64,000 nt of DNA. Origin: Pseudanabaena galeata CCNP1313 (lineage in GTDB: Bacteria; Cyanobacteriota; Cyanobacteriia; Pseudanabaenales; Pseudanabaenaceae). The notes beneath the pieces were generated by a model, which was given only the letters and a program-made list of their open reading frames with translations, searched no databases and was not told the origin of the DNA. The stretch lies in assembly GCF_029910235.1 (NCBI RefSeq), contig NZ_CP112874.1, positions 682,001-746,000 of the forward strand, given 5' to 3'. A program made the position numbers and the translations under genes. Below are positions 27,035 to 35,665 of this stretch, piece after piece; within the stretch, counting starts at the first letter, position 1, and each line of letters begins with the position of its first letter.

Positions 27035-27055
27035 CGATTAGACAATCAAGTCTTT

Positions 27056-27097
27056 CGCCCCCGCTTTCACACCGAAGAAAGCGGGGGCATTTTTTTA
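27056..27097 (+). terminator. Strong rightward terminator
   Basis: A GCCCCCGCTTTC / GAAAGCGGGGGC stem followed by seven T. A second hairpin (GGTTTTCCAATGAG / CTCATTGGAAAACC) follows at 27102-27135. Confidence 0.82.
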
Positions 27098-27216
27098 TAG
27101 CGGTTTTCCAATGAGTGCATACTCATTGGAAAACCAAAAATCAATCCTAGTAAGAGTTTTAAGGTTTAATTTTGCCTACGGCAAAATTAAACCAGCTATA
27201 TCGTGAGGAGAAACCA

Positions 27217-27750
27217 GTGCAATCTATCAACCAATATGAACCAGATGTATTGAGGCAATCGGTAGTCGTGTTTTCGCAAAACTATTTGCCTGTGAGCCGT
27301 ATCAACATCAAACGCGCGATCGCATTGCTAGTCACAGGTCGCGCCGAACCCTTGGAGCTAATGAGCCAACAAACTTGGCAAGTTGTTTCCCCCAGACTCA
27401 TCTTGCAAGTGCCAGAACATATCCGTCTGACGCTGACGAAATCAGAACGATTTTGGCGAGTTCCACCAGTCGCCCGTAGAGAAATTTTGCGCCGTGACAA
27501 TCACACTTGCCAATATTGCGGCAACACTAAAAACCTGACGATCGATCACGTCATCCCCCGCGCTAAGGGTGGATTGAATACTTGGGAAAACGTCGTCATT
27601 GCTTGTGAGCCTTGCAATAACCGTAAGGGAAATCGCACACCTCACGAAGCCAATATGACTTTGCGAACTAAGCCAAAAGCCCCGATGCATCCTACCGTTG
27701 CCTTTGCCGAACAATTCTGGCGATCGCAACAAGAAATAAACAGTGGATAG
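27217..27750 (+). CDS. HNH endonuclease domain protein
   Basis: 177 residues from the GTG at 27217, chosen because GAGGAG lies about 8 bases upstream; the frame is open from a TTG at 27172. The C-terminal HNH domain has two Zn Cys pairs (CQYCG and CEPCN), the catalytic stretch NLTIDHVIPRAKGG, and LNTWENVVIAC followed by NRKGNRTP. The N-terminus (VVVFSQNYLPVSRINIKRAI) is the usual extension of this common cyanobacterial HNH family. It is not seen to sit in an intron. The biological target is unknown. Confidence 0.88.
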   Translation: MQSINQYEPDVLRQSVVVFSQNYLPVSRINIKRAIALLVTGRAEPLELMSQQTWQVVSPRLILQVPEHIRLTLTKSERFWRVPPVARREILRRDNHTCQYCGNTKNLTIDHVIPRAKGGLNTWENVVIACEPCNNRKGNRTPHEANMTLRTKPKAPMHPTVAFAEQFWRSQQEINSG

Positions 27751-27837
27751 CGATCCATATCGCGATTTTCAAGTTGCCGATGACAGCTTGAAAATCGCCC
27801 CCTATTTAGATTGATATATTCTGGAGAATCAATCCCA

Positions 27838-28224
27838 ATGTTGAAACTCACTTACACTGAAGCTGGATTGCACTTAGAGAGATTAGATATCTCTTTGGAG
27901 GAGTTCGTCACCAATCGGATGTTGCTCAGCTTGCGTTCTGGCTTGTCGATCCATATTGAATCCAGTCGAGCAGCATTTCTGTTAACTGCGGATGTTGTGG
28001 ATTTATTGTTACTAAAGTCTGTCATGTCCGATCGCCTCTCTAATAAGCTGAGTGTGGATAGAGTTGACGATCGCTATGTTGAGGTTTGCTTTAGTGGTAC
28101 TTGGATCTCTAGCGATCTTTGTGCTGAGGAAGGAACTCTGGTGACTGCTTTAGGCGATCGCGTTGAGTTCTATTTGCACAAGCTCTGGAAGATCAGCGAG
28201 TCCACCTTAACATTTGCAAATTGA
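27838..28224 (+). CDS. alr0857-like conserved cyanobacterial protein
   Basis: 128 residues from the ATG at 27838, with GGAG about 12 bases upstream; the frame is open from 27811. The opening MLKLTYTEAGLHLERLDISL, the middle RSGLSIHIESSRAAFLL and the end VEFYLHKLWKISE match a cyanobacteria-only family I know as alr0857-like. The function is unknown. The family B element 6 begins 19 bases after the stop. Confidence 0.6.
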   Translation: MLKLTYTEAGLHLERLDISLEEFVTNRMLLSLRSGLSIHIESSRAAFLLTADVVDLLLLKSVMSDRLSNKLSVDRVDDRYVEVCFSGTWISSDLCAEEGTLVTALGDRVEFYLHKLWKISESTLTFAN

Positions 28225-28243
28225 CTTACGGCAATCTAATACC

Positions 28244-28353
28244 ACGTCAGTTCGACGAAAGCGAAAAATGGTAAGAATCGCTAGCGATTCTTACCATTTT
28301 TCTTTATTTGCGGCGTGCGAAGCACGCCGCAAATGGCTATATCGAACTCACGT
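28244..28353. mobile_element. Family B element, copy 6
   Basis: 110 bp, one base shorter because the second hairpin tip reads CGCTAGCG instead of CGCTTAGCG. The GC hairpin pairs perfectly. No clean target duplication is visible. It sits between the convergent ends of the gene at 27838 and ftsH. Confidence 0.83.
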
Positions 28354-28363
28354 TAAATGAATT

Positions 28364-30250
28364 TTAGATTTGAGGAACAAAGCGTTCCTTTATAGGAACG
28401 GATGTATATTCAGAAACAATGCGACGGAACTCATCACCATCTAGAGTTTCGTTTTCAACTAGAAGATCAACAACGCGATCGATCGCGGCTCGATTTTCGT
28501 AGACAATCTGTAGGGCTGATTGATAACATTTCTGCACGATTTCACGAACTTGCTGATCGATTTTTGCCGAAATATCCTCCGAATATTGCGATCCACCGCC
28601 CATGCTGCGACCGAGAAATACCTCAGAGCTTTGACCTTCAAGGGCTAGTTGACCAATGTTGGACATGCCATAACGAGTTACCATTTGACGTGCCATGCCA
28701 CTGACCTGTTGCAAATCTCCACCTGCGCCTGTGGTTACTTCGGCAGCACCAAATACAGCCTCTTCAGCAGCACGACCACCTAGAGCCGCTGTAATGCGGG
28801 CTAGGATTTGACCTCGTGAAACTAAGGTTTGTTCTTCATCGGGAGTAAACCATGTCAATCCAGCTGCTTGCCCTCTAGGAATCAAGGTAACTTTTTGGAC
28901 TGGATCATGATCCTTAAGCAATGTACCGACGATCGCATGACCAACTTCGTGATAAGCAATCAAACGCTTGTTACGGCTATCAACGAGGGCTTTACCCTCT
29001 AGTCCCGCAATCACGCGATCAACGGCATCATCAATTTCTGCCATCGTCATTGCATCTTTACGGCGACGTGCGGTAAGAATGGCAGCTTCATTCAAAAGGT
29101 TGGCGAGATCAGCACCAGCAAATCCGGGGGTACGACGGGCGATCGCTTCTAAAGAAACTTCAGGGCTAATCTTTTTATCGCGAGCATGAACATTCAAAAC
29201 TTGCAAACGACCCTTGATATCAGGTGGATCAACACCAATTTGGCGATCAAAACGACCGGGACGCAATAGAGCTGAGTCAAGCACATCGGCACGGTTAGTT
29301 GCGGCAATTACGATGACACCAGAGTTACCTTCAAATCCATCCATTTCTGTAAGGATTTGGTTAAGGGTTTGTTCGCGTTCATCATTGCCGCCACCAATAC
29401 CAGCGCCACGTTGGCGACCCACCGCATCAATTTCATCAATAAAGATAATACAAGGAGCGTTTTCCTTGGCTTTCTTGAAAAGGTCGCGCACTCTTGATGC
29501 ACCAACACCAACAAACATTTCGACAAACTCAGAACCCGAAACGGAGAAGAAAGGTACACCTGCTTCACCAGCGATCGCCTTAGCCAGCAAAGTTTTACCA
29601 GTTCCAGGAGGTCCAATCAATAAAACGCCCTTGGGAATCTTAGCCCCAACCGCAGTAAAGCGTTCGGGCTTTTTCAAGAATGTGACAACTTCTTGTAGCT
29701 CTTCTTTAGCTTCTTCAATACCAGCTACATCATCAAACTTCACGCCAGTTTGAGCATCCATCGCAAAACGAGCCTTAGATTTGCCAAAATCCATCGCTTG
29801 TCCGGGACCACCCATTTGATTGGATCGGCGGAACAAGAAAAACAAACCAGCAATTAAAGCGATCGGAAAAATTAAGTTACTAATAAAGCCCCAGATTGCA
29901 CCATTGTTGCTAGGTGGATAGATGGCCAGATCGATACCGCCTTCGTTGAGTTTATCCATCAACTCAGGTGCATATATTGGCAAATCAACTCTAGCGCGTT
30001 GCTCTTTGCCTTCAATTTGGGGATCGGTTGCTACGATTACCGCCGTGCGACCACCATCAAAAATATCAACTTTGCGTACCCGATGTTCATCAAGATACTC
30101 AAGGAATCTTCCATAGGCTATGCGGGTATTCGCCGCATTCACAGTGGGACGGCTAGGTGCGGGACGAGCTACTAATGTCTGCCATCCAAAAAAGCCGATG
30201 ATCGCTATGGGCAGTAACCACAGCAGTGCAGTTCTCCAAGAGGATTTCAT
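28364..30250 (-). CDS. ftsH: ATP-dependent zinc metalloprotease FtsH
   Basis: A membrane AAA+ protease that degrades damaged membrane proteins, in thylakoids notably photodamaged D1. 628 residues, normal length. It has membrane helices at 7-26 and about 112-139 flanking the lumenal domain. AAA motifs are Walker [16 protein letters not shown], Walker [15 protein letters not shown] and [20 protein letters not shown]. The Zn site is [10 protein letters not shown], with the GGDLQQV third ligand. The N-terminus [14 protein letters not shown] and [20 protein letters not shown] resemble the Synechocystis FtsH2 (Slr0228) class. Confidence 0.96.
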   Translation of the reverse strand: MKSSWRTALLWLLPIAIIGFFGWQTLVARPAPSRPTVNAANTRIAYGRFLEYLDEHRVRKVDIFDGGRTAVIVATDPQIEGKEQRARVDLPIYAPELMDKLNEGGIDLAIYPPSNNGAIWGFISNLIFPIALIAGLFFLFRRSNQMGGPGQAMDFGKSKARFAMDAQTGVKFDDVAGIEEAKEELQEVVTFLKKPERFTAVGAKIPKGVLLIGPPGTGKTLLAKAIAGEAGVPFFSVSGSEFVEMFVGVGASRVRDLFKKAKENAPCIIFIDEIDAVGRQRGAGIGGGNDEREQTLNQILTEMDGFEGNSGVIVIAATNRADVLDSALLRPGRFDRQIGVDPPDIKGRLQVLNVHARDKKISPEVSLEAIARRTPGFAGADLANLLNEAAILTARRRKDAMTMAEIDDAVDRVIAGLEGKALVDSRNKRLIAYHEVGHAIVGTLLKDHDPVQKVTLIPRGQAAGLTWFTPDEEQTLVSRGQILARITAALGGRAAEEAVFGAAEVTTGAGGDLQQVSGMARQMVTRYGMSNIGQLALEGQSSEVFLGRSMGGGSQYSEDISAKIDQQVREIVQKCYQSALQIVYENRAAIDRVVDLLVENETLDGDEFRRIVSEYTSVPIKERFVPQI

Positions 30251-30302
30251 ATAGCAAAAAGCCTGATGTTCAAAATAATTTCTTAACTAAACTTAACTTA
30301 CC

Positions 30303-30458
30303 ATGATCTTTAATCAATGGGATCGCGCGATCGCAAATATCTACCCAAATCTAGGTATTCGTATTGCTGCTCCTTCTTTGGGTAGAGCCGTAGCAAATGA
30401 TCGTGCAGCTGTCCGCAAGCAAAACTTTCAAAATGGTTTCAAAATGGCAAGTAGCTAG
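30303..30458 (+). CDS. Possible 51-residue protein
   Basis: The ATG at 30303 opens MIFNQWDRAIANIYPNLGIR and ends in SS before TAG. It is slightly basic and contains an in-frame HIP1 octamer. A hairpin at 30472-30532 follows directly, as expected for a terminator. No family was recognised. It is divergent from ftsH, with 52 bases between starts. It could be a real small protein or a chance frame. Confidence 0.3.
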   Translation: MIFNQWDRAIANIYPNLGIRIAAPSLGRAVANDRAAVRKQNFQNGFKMASS

Positions 30459-30471
30459 GCATAAGTAAACT

Positions 30472-30532
30472 AAAAACCTAGAAAACTGTCCTGCCCACTA
30501 CGAGGGCGGGACAGCTTCTGGTTTTAGGTTTT
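30472..30532 (+). terminator. Hairpin after the 51-residue ORF
   Basis: A CTGTCC(T)GCCC / GGGCGGGACAG core extended by AAAACCTAGAA / TTCTGGTTTTAGGTTTT arms. It supports a rightward transcript from near 30.3 kb. Confidence 0.55.
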
Positions 30533-30559
30533 AATTATGGTGAGATACTTAGTACTAAT

Positions 30560-30616
30560 AAAGGACAAAATGGCTAAGCCATTTTGTCCTTTAAAACTCT
30601 TACTGGGTTGGTATAA
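30560..30616. repeat. Family F hairpin repeat, copy 2
   Basis: AAAGGACAAAATGGC / GCCATTTTGTCCTTT followed by AAAACTCTTACTGGG and TTGGTATAAA: the family F pattern of 6301-6356 in the opposite orientation. Confidence 0.65.
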
Positions 30617-30704
30617 ATAGGTGAGGATAAAGGACGATGTGCGCCGCCTATCCTCAACATGATCTTTTGATGAGTAAATACAGGATTTTTCTTGGTGATG
30701 GGTT

Positions 30705-31790
30705 CGCCAATTCAAGGATGAAATGCAACGGGTTCTGATGAAGCAAAGAATACTTCGTAAGGAGTACGATAGTCAAGTGATTTTCTGGGTCTGTAATTGA
30801 TCAAATTCACTGCCTTCTGAAAGTCCTCTTCTTTCACGATTTTAAAGTTTGTACTTTTGGGATAGAACTCTCTAATTAATCCATTGGTGTGTTCATTCAA
30901 TCCACGTTCCCATGAATGATATGGATTCGCAAAGAAAGTCTCTAGTTTCAATCTTTCAGATAGCTTCTCATGCCCACAGAATTCTCTTCCATTATCAAAG
31001 GTCATTGTCTTTCGAGATGTTGATTCTATAGGATCAAATAGATTGAATGTCACTCTGTTTATCTCGTCCATCGTCTTGTTCTTAGCTAGTCCAGCAAGTA
31101 AATACTTCGATGCTTTATCAACATGCGTAACTACGATACCTGTGTGGTTGCACCCGATTACCGTATCACTTTCCCAATGTCCAATCTCTGTTTTTAAATC
31201 TGCAATCTTCGGTCGATTCTCTATCCCTACCCTATTGGGAATGCCACCTCGCTTCTGATGGCGACCTTTGCGCCTTCGTTGCTTTTGCTTCTGCCTCAGA
31301 TATTGTTGATATATTCCCATCTCTTGATGGTTTGCATAGATCATCAGATAAATCGTCTCATAGCTGATTTTACCTAGCCCCTCCCTTTCCATTCTCCCTG
31401 CTAGTTGCTCTGGGCTGTGGTGTTGCTCTAACCGTTGTTTGACTTCGGTGATCGTCTCAGCACTGATGCTCTGAAATCTTACCTTTGCTTGTTTCCGTCT
31501 TGCTTTCATCAGGGCAACCGCAGTATCTGGCAAATAGCCAATCTGTCGCTCGTCTGTATTGCGCGATAACTCTCTTGAAATCGTACTTTTGTTTCGCTTC
31601 AAGCGACGACCTATCTCTGATACAGATAATTGCTCAATTACTCTTAGTTTATACAGTTCACTTCTTTCTGTGGTGGTAAGATGGACAAAGCTCATGAGGG
31701 TATCCTAATTATTGTGATTAATATCAGAATATCCTTATGAGTCCCTTTACGCAAAGATCTCTAGGTGTTGCATTTCATCCTTGAATTGGC
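30705..31790. mobile_element. IS30-family insertion sequence, apparently intact
   Basis: 24-bp perfect terminal inverted repeats (GCCAATTCAAGGATGAAATG... at 30706-30729 and its complement at 31767-31790) enclose one full-length transposase. The length is about 1.09 kb. GGTT precedes the left end and GGTT follows the right end, a possible short target duplication. Confidence 0.92.
30712..31695 (-). CDS. IS30-family transposase
   Basis: 327 residues. The N-terminal helix-turn-helix domain is typical of IS30 (LTTTERSELYKLRVIEQLSV, then EIGRRLKRNKSTISRELSRN). The DDE catalytic triad is visible: Asp in HWESDTVIG, Asp in TFDNGREFCGHE, and Glu in WERGLNEHTNGLIREFYPK. The C-terminal INYRPRKSLDYRTPYEVFF is the family ending. 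No frameshift or premature stop is seen, and the termini are intact, so the element may still be active. The stop codon lies inside the terminal inverted repeat. Confidence 0.95.
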   Translation of the reverse strand: MSFVHLTTTERSELYKLRVIEQLSVSEIGRRLKRNKSTISRELSRNTDERQIGYLPDTAVALMKARRKQAKVRFQSISAETITEVKQRLEQHHSPEQLAGRMEREGLGKISYETIYLMIYANHQEMGIYQQYLRQKQKQRRRKGRHQKRGGIPNRVGIENRPKIADLKTEIGHWESDTVIGCNHTGIVVTHVDKASKYLLAGLAKNKTMDEINRVTFNLFDPIESTSRKTMTFDNGREFCGHEKLSERLKLETFFANPYHSWERGLNEHTNGLIREFYPKSTNFKIVKEEDFQKAVNLINYRPRKSLDYRTPYEVFFASSEPVAFHP

Positions 31791-31841
31791 GGTTTTGTAG
31801 CGATCGCTATTACATTAATTGCCGATCACACGAGCCATAAT

Positions 31842-31884
31842 AAAGGTTCTGAAAGCGCTGCTTAGCGTTGCTTTCAGAGCCTTT
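31842..31884. terminator. Hairpin downstream of fbp
   Basis: AAAGGTTCTGAAAGC / GCTTTCAGAGCCTTT with an internal GCGCTGCTTAGCGTTGC top. It lies 44 bases past the fbp stop. Confidence 0.6.
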
Positions 31885-31927
31885 GCTAGTTTGGATTTGG
31901 GCGCAAATCAATAATAATTTGTTTCTG

Positions 31928-32956
31928 TTAAGGCTTTAAAAAAGACTCTACCACTTTGACATTCTCAAAACTACCGATAATTAAAGGCGTGCGGCTGTGT
32001 AATTTCTTAGGGATTACATCAAGAATTTCTTCAGTTCCTGTGGTCGCACGACCACCTGCTTGCTCAACTAGAAATGCTAAAGGAGCAGATTCGTAAAGCA
32101 AGCGCAGTTTTCCATCTGCTTGACCAACTGTACCGGGATAGAGAAACACCCCACCTTGAAAAAGAATGCGATGAATATCCGCAACTAAAGCTCCTGAATA
32201 ACGTGCTGTATTTCCTTCTTGGCGATGAATGTAGCGTACATATTTGCGCATTGGCTCTTCCCACTGCCAGAAGTTTCCTTCATTAACACTATAAATAGAA
32301 CCCTTAGCAGGAATATGGATATTCTCTTGAAAGAGAATAAATTCTCCAATACTAGGATCGAGGGTAAATGCGTGAACCCCATTCCCTAGAGAATAAACCA
32401 GCATTGTGCTTGTGCCATAGAGAATATAGCCTGCACCAATTTGTTTACGTCCCGATTGTAATAAATCCAGAGCTTCTCCAGATTCATCATTCCCTTCTTG
32501 TTGCCGAATCGAAAAGATAGAACCGATCGCTAAATTTACGTCAATATTGCTAGAGCCATCAATGGGATCATAGAGCAGAGTATAGCGGCCAATAGGGCAG
32601 TTTTCGGGAATATAATAGGGTTTCTCCATTTCTTCAGAAGCAAGCCGACAGACTAAGCCACTCTGCTCAAAAGCTCGAAGAAAAACACGATTAGCATAGT
32701 GATCCATATTTTTGACTGCTTCACCCTGAACATTGACTTCACCTGTAACCCCAAGCACATTTTCCACTAAACCTGCACGACTAAGATGGCGAGCGATCGT
32801 TTTGCCTGCTAAACTAATGCGTCCCATCAATGCACTCAGATCATAGGCCTCAGCCGAAAATGTCCCAAATTGCGAAAGAACATGCTGAGAAAGGGTCATA
32901 AAGTCACGTCCAAGGACGATCTCATTGGCGGGATTGAGTCTGGTAGAATCAGTCAT
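31928..32956 (-). CDS. fbp: Fructose-1,6-bisphosphatase class I
   Basis: Hydrolyses fructose-1,6-bisphosphate to fructose-6-phosphate in the Calvin cycle and gluconeogenesis. 342 residues. The metal-binding signature [21 protein letters not shown] is clear (two Asp, Gly-Ser-Ser), preceded by [17 protein letters not shown]. Substrate-side motifs [31 protein letters not shown] and [21 protein letters not shown] follow. Start ATG at 32956. No regulatory 170s-loop Cys pair of the plant chloroplast type is seen. Confidence 0.95.
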   Translation of the reverse strand: MTDSTRLNPANEIVLGRDFMTLSQHVLSQFGTFSAEAYDLSALMGRISLAGKTIARHLSRAGLVENVLGVTGEVNVQGEAVKNMDHYANRVFLRAFEQSGLVCRLASEEMEKPYYIPENCPIGRYTLLYDPIDGSSNIDVNLAIGSIFSIRQQEGNDESGEALDLLQSGRKQIGAGYILYGTSTMLVYSLGNGVHAFTLDPSIGEFILFQENIHIPAKGSIYSVNEGNFWQWEEPMRKYVRYIHRQEGNTARYSGALVADIHRILFQGGVFLYPGTVGQADGKLRLLYESAPLAFLVEQAGGRATTGTEEILDVIPKKLHSRTPLIIGSFENVKVVESFLKP

Positions 32957-33030
32957 GGGTGCGATTACCTTAGTTCTTCTTCTCTATTATCTGTCTAAAT
33001 CTATAGTATTGTGCCAACATAAGAATAATT

Positions 33031-34221
33031 ATGAGCATCTGTCCTAGTTGTAAAGCTGTAAATCCTGATAGTCACCAATTTTGCCAATTCTGCGGCACTA
33101 AAATTACTGTAGAAATTACTATAGATTCGACTTTCAATATTCTTGGAGATGTTGCTATCCAACCTTCTTCCATTCCAACACGACCATTAAATTTAGAGTC
33201 TGTGCTAGAAGAAATCAAAATTCAGGTAGAAGATTTGGCATCTTCTCAAGTAGTGAGCGATACAGAGAAATTTGCTCCAGAAGAAGAATTACCACTAGAA
33301 TTTAATTTAGAAGACTTTGCCGATGTGGAGTCAGAAATGACGATGGTTTTATCTTCCACCATGCACTTACAGGATCTAACCTATGCTGGCAAAACTGATG
33401 TGGGAATGCAGCGCGATCGCAATGAGGATGATTTTGTCACCATTTTGCAAACTCGTAGCATTAACGGAAAAAGCCAAATCAGCGATCGCAGTCATCGAGG
33501 ATTATTTGTGTTGTGTGATGGCATGGGTGGACATGAAGGTGGCGAGGTGGCGAGTGCGATCGCGGTTAATTCTATTACGGAGCAGTTTCGTCCATTTTGG
33601 ATCGATACCTTACCAGGCGAGAAAAAAATCAATGAAATTATCTGCAAGGCAAATCAGCAGATTTTTGCTAAAAATGAAAGTGAAAAGAGGCAATCACTGG
33701 GGCGAATGGGAACAACTTTGGTTGTTTTAGCAATTCACGATCTAGATTTGGTCATAGCCCATGTTGGTGATAGCCGTATTTACAAAGTTACAAATTCTCA
33801 TCAGGAACTCAAATTAGAACCAAAATTAGAGCAAATTACTCGCGATCATGAGGTTCTCAATCAGTTAATCGATCTCGGTGTGGAGATTGAAGTCGCAAGG
33901 GCTAGACCTGATGCTCATCAGCTTACTCAAGCGCTTGGACCGAATCCTAGCGATCGCCTTGAGCCTGCCATTGAGTTTTTTACATTAACTGAACCCACTT
34001 TATTTTTATTATGTTCCGATGGTTTGTGTGATAACGATGCGATCGAGGATAATTGGCGATCGCATTTACTACCAATTTTAAATAAGGAAACTGATTTACA
34101 AACAGGTTTAGATAATCTCATTGAGTTAGGAAACAACGTCAATGGTCACGACAACCTTACTGCGATTCTAGTTTTGTGTGAGCCTAGTACCAGTTCCCAA
34201 AAGTATGAAGACACTAAATAA
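33031..34221 (+). CDS. PP2C-family Ser/Thr phosphatase with N-terminal zinc ribbon
   Basis: 396 residues. The zinc ribbon has Cys4, Cys7, Cys18 and Cys21 (CPSCKAVNPDSHQFCQFCG). A disordered acidic linker follows to about residue 110. The PP2C domain covers about 112-390: TDVGMQRDRNEDDF, LFVLCDGMGGHEGGEVAS, GRMGTTLVVLAI, HVGDSRIYKV, TRDHEVLNQL, LFLLCSDGLCDN and GHDNLTAILV. The metal-binding Asp residues are all present, so it should be active. The start lies 74 bases from the divergent fbp start. Confidence 0.92.
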   Translation: MSICPSCKAVNPDSHQFCQFCGTKITVEITIDSTFNILGDVAIQPSSIPTRPLNLESVLEEIKIQVEDLASSQVVSDTEKFAPEEELPLEFNLEDFADVESEMTMVLSSTMHLQDLTYAGKTDVGMQRDRNEDDFVTILQTRSINGKSQISDRSHRGLFVLCDGMGGHEGGEVASAIAVNSITEQFRPFWIDTLPGEKKINEIICKANQQIFAKNESEKRQSLGRMGTTLVVLAIHDLDLVIAHVGDSRIYKVTNSHQELKLEPKLEQITRDHEVLNQLIDLGVEIEVARARPDAHQLTQALGPNPSDRLEPAIEFFTLTEPTLFLLCSDGLCDNDAIEDNWRSHLLPILNKETDLQTGLDNLIELGNNVNGHDNLTAILVLCEPSTSSQKYEDTK

Positions 34222-34388
34222 GAATTGATTTCATGTGGAACGTAGATGGTGAATCTCTTGCTGATAGAGCAACAGGGCAACCACAGGGGGATTGCTCCTA
34301 CCTGCAAATTTCAGGACTTGTAGGGGCTGCGCCCCCGTGCCAGCCCTAGACTTACGCCATCGCAAGAATTCCTTCCTCGTAACTTCAG

Positions 34389-34419
34389 TAAGAAGTTGGA
34401 GCTTTGCGCCGACTTCTTA
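34389..34419. terminator. Hairpin at the end of the AlgX/J-like gene
   Basis: TAAGAAGTTGG / CCGACTTCTTA with an AGCTTTGCG loop. It overlaps the stop region of the leftward gene. The 34222-34388 interval has a degenerate GGGGCTGCGCCCC repeat and no gene. Confidence 0.5.
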
Positions 34420-35541
34420 TTTAATAAACTTTAAATGTCTTTCTACGCGGGCTTCGATCACAATATTTGGTTGATTGGATTGCTGATATTTCTTGATTAA
34501 ATTGAGATCTGGCCATTCCCAAACATACACGGTCTTAGCAAAATGCTGAGAAATATAGGGTTGCAAAGCAATAAAAAATGAATCTCTAAAAATTAATGCT
34601 TTTGGTGCATTGGAGCGACAATCCGTAAAAAAGGTAGCTTTTATCTGATCTTCAGGATGCTTCTCTACAATATGTTTGTCACATATGAGTAATGGTTTGT
34701 GTAACTCAGGAACTATTTCCTTGAGGAAGTAAGAAATATTCAACATATTGGCAATATCCCCTGAGTTATACTCTGTCAACTTAAAATTCTGCCAAGAGTA
34801 ATTCATGGGAGTAAGATTTGGATAAAACTTTTGGATCACTCGGAGAATTTCATACTGGGCGATCGCTGCGCCAAAGTCATTCCAGTGGGTATCAGTTTTA
34901 TAAAATAGTTGTCCTTGTTGCTTAGCTTGGAGCAATGCAGGTCTTAAATCTAGAACTGGTACTTCTGAATTCTTCATATAATCTATCAGTTGATCGAGGC
35001 GGGTTTGCTTACCGACTTGACGAATATGTTTAGGCATATATTCTGGATAAATAGAATATTTGTCAGGAATTACTATAAAAAGATAGGGAATACCCTGTTG
35101 CTTTAACCATGCATGTTTTTCTTCTAATCCAATTTTCCAGACTCTAAGTTCCTCTAGTGTCAATGGATCATTTCGCCGATAATCCTCAAGACTATTACCC
35201 TCCACAGGGTTAACATAAAATAACCAATCCTCTAACCCAATCAACACTTTAGGATTAGAGGAACTCTTCAATAGGATGCTATAAAGAGAATAAATCTGAG
35301 TTAGTTGATCGCGTAATCCGAAATGGTCATTAAAGAATAATTCAAACTGTGATGGAAATTTAGTTAATGCTTTTTGACTCCATTCTAATTTAGGAAAATC
35401 GGCAAGCTTACGTTTTTCTGTAGCCGATTCTTTACGGTTATGGGTTAAAACTAAAGGTAAAAACAGACCAATGATAAAAGTTGCAATCAATAGATTGTCA
35501 AATGTCCGAGATACTTTGTTTCTGTGATGTTCTGTCTGCAT
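34417..35541 (-). CDS. AlgJ/AlgX-like SGNH acetyltransferase-associated protein
   Basis: 374 residues with one N-terminal membrane helix (about 14-32). The SGNH-hydrolase-like domain has FFNDHFGLRDQLTQIYSLY, GLEDWLFYVNPVEGN, PYLFIVIPDKYSIYPEYMPK and the catalytic-type KTDTHWNDFGAAIAQYE. Late IFRDSFFIALQPYI supplies a Ser region. Family members complete O-acetylation of exported polysaccharides with an MBOAT partner, which is the next gene upstream. The substrate polymer in this organism is not known. Confidence 0.85.
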   Translation of the reverse strand: MQTEHHRNKVSRTFDNLLIATFIIGLFLPLVLTHNRKESATEKRKLADFPKLEWSQKALTKFPSQFELFFNDHFGLRDQLTQIYSLYSILLKSSSNPKVLIGLEDWLFYVNPVEGNSLEDYRRNDPLTLEELRVWKIGLEEKHAWLKQQGIPYLFIVIPDKYSIYPEYMPKHIRQVGKQTRLDQLIDYMKNSEVPVLDLRPALLQAKQQGQLFYKTDTHWNDFGAAIAQYEILRVIQKFYPNLTPMNYSWQNFKLTEYNSGDIANMLNISYFLKEIVPELHKPLLICDKHIVEKHPEDQIKATFFTDCRSNAPKALIFRDSFFIALQPYISQHFAKTVYVWEWPDLNLIKKYQQSNQPNIVIEARVERHLKFIK

Positions 35542-35665
35542 AGAGCAAGCAATTTGTCTAGAAATTTATAAATTAAAAGAGGATTTGGATACCAAATCCC
35601 TACATCTTTGTAAAAGTAGGGGCTTGGTCTCCAAGCCGCAATCTCAGCGTTCCACGTAACATCTA

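Noticed and set aside
26764-27045. Minus-strand ORF of 93 residues
   Set aside because: It overlaps the plus-strand ORF, and the only terminator nearby faces the plus direction. No family pattern or ribosome site was seen.
27217-27750. HNH gene as part of a group I/II intron
   Set aside because: No intron core or interrupted host gene is visible around it; the protein matches a common free-standing cyanobacterial HNH family.
29214-29753. Long plus-strand ORF opposite ftsH
   Set aside because: It is the antisense shadow of the conserved AAA domain, Arg/Ser/Pro-rich with no family pattern.
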